Assembly (NCBI GenBank): GCA_016187325.1
Contig: JACPJY010000248.1
Span: 1-10,004, forward strand
Length of the DNA stretch: 10,004 nt
Origin: Rhodospirillales bacterium
GTDB lineage: Bacteria > Pseudomonadota > Alphaproteobacteria > Rhodospirillales > Casp-alpha2
Direction of reading: 5' to 3'
In this document: positions 6,266 to 10,004 of the stretch, piece after piece
Position numbering within the stretch: the first letter of the stretch is position 1
Layout: each line of letters opens with the position of its first letter
The notes under the pieces: model-generated
What the model was told of the DNA's origin: nothing
The model's input: the letters and a program-made list of their open reading frames with translations, nothing else
Database searches by the model: none
Position numbers and translations under genes: made by a program

Positions 6266-6643
6266 TTATCCCTCGATCCCCGGTCCCTGGTCGCCGGGTC
6301 TTTGCGGCCCGGTTGGTTTATCCTGCCGGTAGCCGACGGCATAACCGAAGCCGCGGGCCAACCGGTACACGTTCAGGATGCCGGCGGCGCCCCCCAACAG
6401 AATGAACACCAGCATCAGCCACGGGCGGGTTCCGAGCCAGGCATCCAACAGCCAGCCGATCGCCAGCCCGACGGCGAGGGCAGAAACTAACTCGACACCA
6501 ACGCGTAAAGCAAGGCCGAGCGCGCTTCCCGGCGGCCGGTCGTGGTTGAGGCCACCGGGCACCTTTTGCCGCGCCCCCTCCGCCGCCTGCCTGAGGCGGG
6601 TATCGAGCTTTTCCAGGTCGTCCACGGGCCCTCGTTCGCGCAT
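6266..6643 (-). CDS. atpI: ATP synthase assembly/accessory protein AtpI
   Basis: The 125-residue product starts MRERGPVDDLEKLDTRLRQA, an acidic and basic cytoplasmic head seen in alphaproteobacterial AtpI. Two membrane helices follow (about residues 40-70, GLALRVGVELVSALAVGLAIGWLL, and 75-98, LMLVFILLGGAAGILNVYRL), then a charged Gly/Pro-rich tail. AtpI proteins help assemble the c ring and are usually the first gene of the F0 operon, as here. I place the start at ATG 6641-6643 because GAGGGG lies seven bases upstream. A longer frame could begin at GTG 6671-6673 but lacks such a site and would add an unusual Arg/Pro-rich leader. The gene is not essential in model bacteria. Confidence 0.88.
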   Translation of the reverse strand: MRERGPVDDLEKLDTRLRQAAEGARQKVPGGLNHDRPPGSALGLALRVGVELVSALAVGLAIGWLLDAWLGTRPWLMLVFILLGGAAGILNVYRLARGFGYAVGYRQDKPTGPQRPGDQGPGIEG

Positions 6644-6691
6644 CGGAAAACCCCTCGTCGGGCGCCGCCCCACGCTGATGGCGGGCCGGCC

Positions 6692-6719
6692 ATCATCGGC
6701 CGTCCCCCCCGGCTGTCAA
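6692..6719 (-). promoter_or_regulatory. Candidate promoter of the F0 operon
   Basis: On the minus strand a perfect TTGACA (6714-6719) is followed after 16 bases by GATGAT (6692-6697), four of six matches to the sigma-70 -10 consensus. Transcription would begin near 6685, giving a leader of about 40 bases before the atpI ATG. It lies in the 135-base gap between smc and atpI. The spacer contains an unusual G-run. The assignment rests on motif match only. Confidence 0.4.
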
Positions 6720-6778
6720 GGCCCGGAGCCGGCGACCGTAGCCGCCCCGTTGGTCATGTCGCTGGTCACGCGACGACG

Positions 6779-9700
6779 TCACGCCGTGGCGCGCAATTCC
6801 TCGGCCCGGTGCAGGTCGACCGACACCAGCTGCGAGACACCGCGCTCGGCCATGGTGACGCCATAGAGGCGGTCCATGCGCGCCATCGTCATGTGGTGAT
6901 GGGTGATGCAAATGAAGCGTGTGCGATCGCTGCTCGCCATTTCCACGAGCAGGTTGCAGAAACGCTCGACATTGGCGTCGTCGAGCGGCGCGTCGACCTC
7001 GTCGAGCACGCAGATCGGCGCCGGATTGGTCTGGAACACCGCGAACAGCAGCGACAGCGCGGTCAGCGCCTGCTCGCCGCCGGACAGCAGCGACAACACC
7101 TGCAACCGTTTGCCCGGCGGGCTGGCCATGATTTCGAGGCCGGCGTCTAGCGGGTCATCGGATTCGGTCAATTGCAGGTGCGCCCGGCCGCCGCCGAACA
7201 GCTTTACGAACAACTGCTGGAAGTGCTTGTTGACTTTCTCGAACGACGTCAGCAGGCGTTGGCGCCCCTCGCGGTTGAGCTCGGCGATGCCGCGGCGCAG
7301 CTTCTCGATCGCCTGACTCAGATCCTCGCGCTCGCGCTGCAGGCTGTCGACCTGCTGCTGCATCTCGTTTGCCTCGGTCTCGGCGCGCAGGTTCACCGGC
7401 CCCATGGTCTCGCGCTCGCGGTTGAGGCGCTCGACCTTGCGTTCGACCGCCTCCAGGTCGGGCTTGTCGCTGTCGGGCTTCAGGCCCGACAGCTCGAACA
7501 CTTGGTCGGGACGGCAATTGAGCCGGTCCTTGATGCGCTCGGCGATGGCGTGACAACTCTGCTTTGCCTGCTCGACGACGCCCTCGCGGCGAACCCGGTT
7601 CTCGCGCGCCTCGGCCAGCTCGCCCTCGGCGGCGCGCAGCGCCTTGTCGGATTCCGCCAGCCGCTGCTCGGCCTCGGCCAGTTCGTCGGCCAACGTCTTG
7701 CGCTTGCCCTCGGAGGTCTCGATGGCGGCGAGCAGACTTTGCCGCTGCTGGGCGATCTCAGCCGGGCGCTGGGCCAGCCGCGCCAGCTCCTCCTCCAGCC
7801 CGCGGCGGCGTTCCTCGAGTTCAAGCAGTTGCGCCGTCGCGGCGACGCGGCGATCGCGCCACGACGCCGTTTCGGCCTCGATCGCGGCCAGCCGTTGGCG
7901 GCGTTCTTCGGCCGCCTGCTGCAGGCCATCGTGGCGGCTTTGGTACATTAACTGGTCGGCGCGCTTGGCGGCGAACTCGGCGCGCAGCTTGGCGCTCGCG
8001 TCGCGCGCCGCCGACGCATCGGGCATGGCGGCCAGCGCGTGCTGCGCCTCCGCCTGCTCGCGTTCCAAGTCCTTGATGTCGGTTTCGATGGCAGCCGCGC
8101 GGTCTCCGAGCGCGCCCAAAAGGGATTCGTGGCCGGCCGCGCGCTCTTTCAGCTCGGCGACGGAATCGCGGGCGGCGCCGAAGGCCGAATCGGCGGCTTG
8201 ATGGGCGTCGCGGGCGGCGCGCTCGGCTTCGCGGGCTCGTTCTTCGTGGGCGCGGGCGGCGTCGACCCGCTCTTGGGCGACCCGGGTGGTGGCTTCCGCC
8301 TCGGCCAGCGTGGCGCGCGCTTCCTTCAGGCGCTTGCGCTGTTCGATGCGGGCGCCGGCGGCGGTCGCAGCGGCGGCCGACATGGTGAAGCCATCCCACC
8401 GCCACAGCGCCCCGGAGCGGCTGACCAGCCGCTGCCCCTGCACCAATGAAGGCGCCAGGCGCCGACCCTCGTCGTCATCGGCGACGACGCCGATCTGCGC
8501 AAGGCGGCACTCCAGGGCCTGCGGCGCGCGAACGAATTCCCTGAGCGCCCGCACCCCGCCGGGCAGCGCCGGTGACGAAGCCACCACTGTCGTTGCCCGC
8601 CAGTGGCTGGGCGCCGCCTCGTCAGTGGCCGCCGCCAAATCCTCGCCGAGCGCCGCGGCCAGCGCCGCCTCGTAGCCCGGCTCGATGGCGAGCGCGTCGA
8701 TCACCGGCGGCCAGCGGTCGGTGGCGGCGGCGTCGAAGATCACGGCCAGCGCCTGGATCTCAGCCTCCAGCCGGGCTGCTGCGGCCGCCGCGGCGTGGGC
8801 GTGATTGACGGCGGCCGCCATGCGTTCGGTCGCCTCGGCGCGCGCCTTCTCGGCGACATCAGCGGCCTGGCGGGTGATGTCGCGGCGGGCGCGGATTTCC
8901 TTGAGCCGGTGCTCGGCGTCGGCCAGCACGGCGATGTCGGTGGCCTCGGATTCGACCCGGGTGCGCTGCTCGGTGATCTCGTGGTCGCGGGCGGCGAGCC
9001 GTTGCCGGCGCTCGTTCAAATCCTGGATTTTGTGGGCAAGGGCGGTGCGGCGCGCTTCGTCGTTGGCGACCCGCTCGGTGAGCGCCGTCAGCCGCCCGTC
9101 GAGGTCTTCGACGGCGGCGTTGGCGGCAGCCAAGTTGCGGGCCGCCGCGTCGAGTTCGTCGGCCTCGCCGGCTTCCGGCGCGCCGATGCGGCCAAGTTCG
9201 TCGGCAAGCCGCTGCAGCGCCGCGTCGGCGTCGGCAACCAGCGCTTCCTCGCGCCGGCGGTCGGCGGCGGTCTGCTCGATGCGCTCGCGGCAATCCTCGG
9301 TCGCTGCGGCGATCCGCTGTTCCTCGGCGTCGAGCCCGTCGCGGGCGACGGTCAGCCGTTGCAGCTCGGCCGCCGCCTCAGCCTCGGCGTGGCGGTGGAC
9401 CGGCACCTCGGCGGCGTGTTCGGCTTGGCGCGCGGCGACAGCAGCGGCGACGCCGGTGAGATTGGCGACCACCTTTTCCATTTCCGCCAATTCCTTCTCG
9501 GCCAGCTCGAGCGCCGATTGGGAATCGGTCCAGCGCACGTAGAACAGCGTCGCCTCGGCCTTGCGGATGTGAGCCGAGATGTTGCGATAACGAGTCGCCT
9601 GACGCGCCTGCTTCTTCAGGTTGGCCATCTGCTGGTCCAGTGTCACCAGGACATCGTCGAGACGGGCGAGGTTGGTTTCGGCGCCGCGCAAGCGCAACTC

Positions 9701-10004
9701 GGCCTCGTGGCGACGCGAATGCAGGCCGGTGATGCCGGCCGCTTCCTCGAGCAACAGACGCCGCTCGGTCGGCTTGGCCGCAATCACCGCGCCGACGCGG
9801 CCCTGGCTGCCCAGCGCCGTCGAGCGCGCGCCGGTCGCCGAGTCGGCAAACAGCAACTGCACGTCGCGGGCTCGCACCTCGCGGCCGTTGACCCGGTAGG
9901 TCGATCCCTTCTCGCGCTCGATACGGCGGCTGACCTCAAGCTCATCGAATTCGTTGAATTGCGCCGGCGCCGAGCGCTCGGAATTGTCGAGATTGAGAAT
10001 CACC
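6779..10004 (-). CDS. smc: Chromosome segregation ATPase SMC (N-terminus outside window)
   Basis: The visible 1074 codons contain, in order, the Q-loop region SQGRVGAV (Gln codon 9803-9805) and LLEEAAGI, a long coiled coil, the hinge domain (about 8340-8750, including EPGYEAALAAALGEDL), the returning coiled coil, the ABC signature LSGGEQ (7070-7087), and the Walker B segment VLDEVDAPLDD (about 6990-7018) with the switch His in ITHHH. This is a bacterial SMC, which dimerises through the hinge and, with ScpA and ScpB, loops and organises chromosomal DNA in the nucleoid. The Walker A motif and start codon lie right of the window, with perhaps 80 residues missing. The stop is TGA 6779-6781, 135 bases upstream of atpI on the same strand. 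The composition is very GC-rich and Ala/Glu/Arg-rich, as expected for coiled coil. The identification is firm. Confidence 0.97.
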   Translation of the reverse strand, partial: VILNLDNSERSAPAQFNEFDELEVSRRIEREKGSTYRVNGREVRARDVQLLFADSATGARSTALGSQGRVGAVIAAKPTERRLLLEEAAGITGLHSRRHEAELRLRGAETNLARLDDVLVTLDQQMANLKKQARQATRYRNISAHIRKAEATLFYVRWTDSQSALELAEKELAEMEKVVANLTGVAAAVAARQAEHAAEVPVHRHAEAEAAAELQRLTVARDGLDAEEQRIAAATEDCRERIEQTAADRRREEALVADADAALQRLADELGRIGAPEAGEADELDAAARNLAAANAAVEDLDGRLTALTERVANDEARRTALAHKIQDLNERRQRLAARDHEITEQRTRVESEATDIAVLADAEHRLKEIRARRDITRQAADVAEKARAEATERMAAAVNHAHAAAAAAARLEAEIQALAVIFDAAATDRWPPVIDALAIEPGYEAALAAALGEDLAAATDEAAPSHWRATTVVASSPALPGGVRALREFVRAPQALECRLAQIGVVADDDEGRRLAPSLVQGQRLVSRSGALWRWDGFTMSAAAATAAGARIEQRKRLKEARATLAEAEATTRVAQERVDAARAHEERAREAERAARDAHQAADSAFGAARDSVAELKERAAGHESLLGALGDRAAAIETDIKDLEREQAEAQHALAAMPDASAARDASAKLRAEFAAKRADQLMYQSRHDGLQQAAEERRQRLAAIEAETASWRDRRVAATAQLLELEERRRGLEEELARLAQRPAEIAQQRQSLLAAIETSEGKRKTLADELAEAEQRLAESDKALRAAEGELAEARENRVRREGVVEQAKQSCHAIAERIKDRLNCRPDQVFELSGLKPDSDKPDLEAVERKVERLNRERETMGPVNLRAETEANEMQQQVDSLQREREDLSQAIEKLRRGIAELNREGRQRLLTSFEKVNKHFQQLFVKLFGGGRAHLQLTESDDPLDAGLEIMASPPGKRLQVLSLLSGGEQALTALSLLFAVFQTNPAPICVLDEVDAPLDDANVERFCNLLVEMASSDRTRFICITHHHMTMARMDRLYGVTMAERGVSQLVSVDLHRAEELRATA

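Noticed and set aside
5503..6342. Minus-strand 279-codon frame overlapping atpB
   Set aside because: It is an out-of-frame shadow of atpB; the atpB frame contains the essential Arg and all subunit-a segments.
6709..6732. CCGGCT...AGCCGG inverted repeat as an smc terminator
   Set aside because: It has only a 6-bp stem with a 12-base loop and no T-run, and it overlaps the candidate -35 box. Random pairing in GC-rich DNA is likely.
1..10004. CRISPR arrays, tRNA or rRNA genes
   Set aside because: I saw no regularly spaced short repeats and no tRNA- or rRNA-like sequence by eye on either strand.

Overview
The window looks like chromosomal DNA of an alphaproteobacterium, probably Rhodospirillales-like. 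It is GC-rich, it carries the alphaproteobacterial F0 gene order atpI-atpB-atpE-b'-b with both b-type subunits, and no F1 genes follow, as expected where F0 and F1 are separate operons. The c subunit is also typical, with GRNPAA in the loop and a single Glu in helix 2.

Layout from left to right: (1) 2-697, plus strand, the 3' part of a LysR-family regulator of the CrgA-like type. (2) 707-828, a displaced second copy of the last 39 codons plus stop of atpF, in antisense orientation. (3) 907-1026, minus strand, a 39-residue exported peptide. (4) 1027-1116, a divergent promoter region. (5) 1117-4077, plus strand, a 986-residue exported protein with a WD40 propeller, an Ig-like region and a C-terminal caspase-like (C14) protease domain. 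(6) 4182-6643, minus strand, the F0 operon (atpI, atpB, atpE, b', atpF, read right to left). (7) 6779-10004, minus strand, the chromosome segregation ATPase SMC, cut by the right window edge.

The most unusual feature is the architecture around the caspase gene. The small exported peptide and the WD40-caspase gene sit between two ungapped direct copies of the atpF 3' end (707-828 and 4182-4303; 102/122 bases and 31/39 residues identical, counted by hand). One copy completes the functional atpF. The other is stranded 9 bases from the lysR stop. This is the footprint expected of a cassette that entered at the 3' end of atpF and supplied a replacement end, although no integrase or transposase is visible. 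The F0 operon also has a perfect 11-bp hairpin with a UNCG-class tetraloop just after the c-subunit gene, a TTG start for atpB, and a plausible promoter before atpI.

How the genes relate: the five F0 genes build the membrane proton channel and stator of ATP synthase, and SMC is an independent housekeeping gene upstream. The caspase-like protein and its divergent small peptide form a separate accessory unit with no evident link to ATP synthesis. Their function cannot be read from sequence alone.
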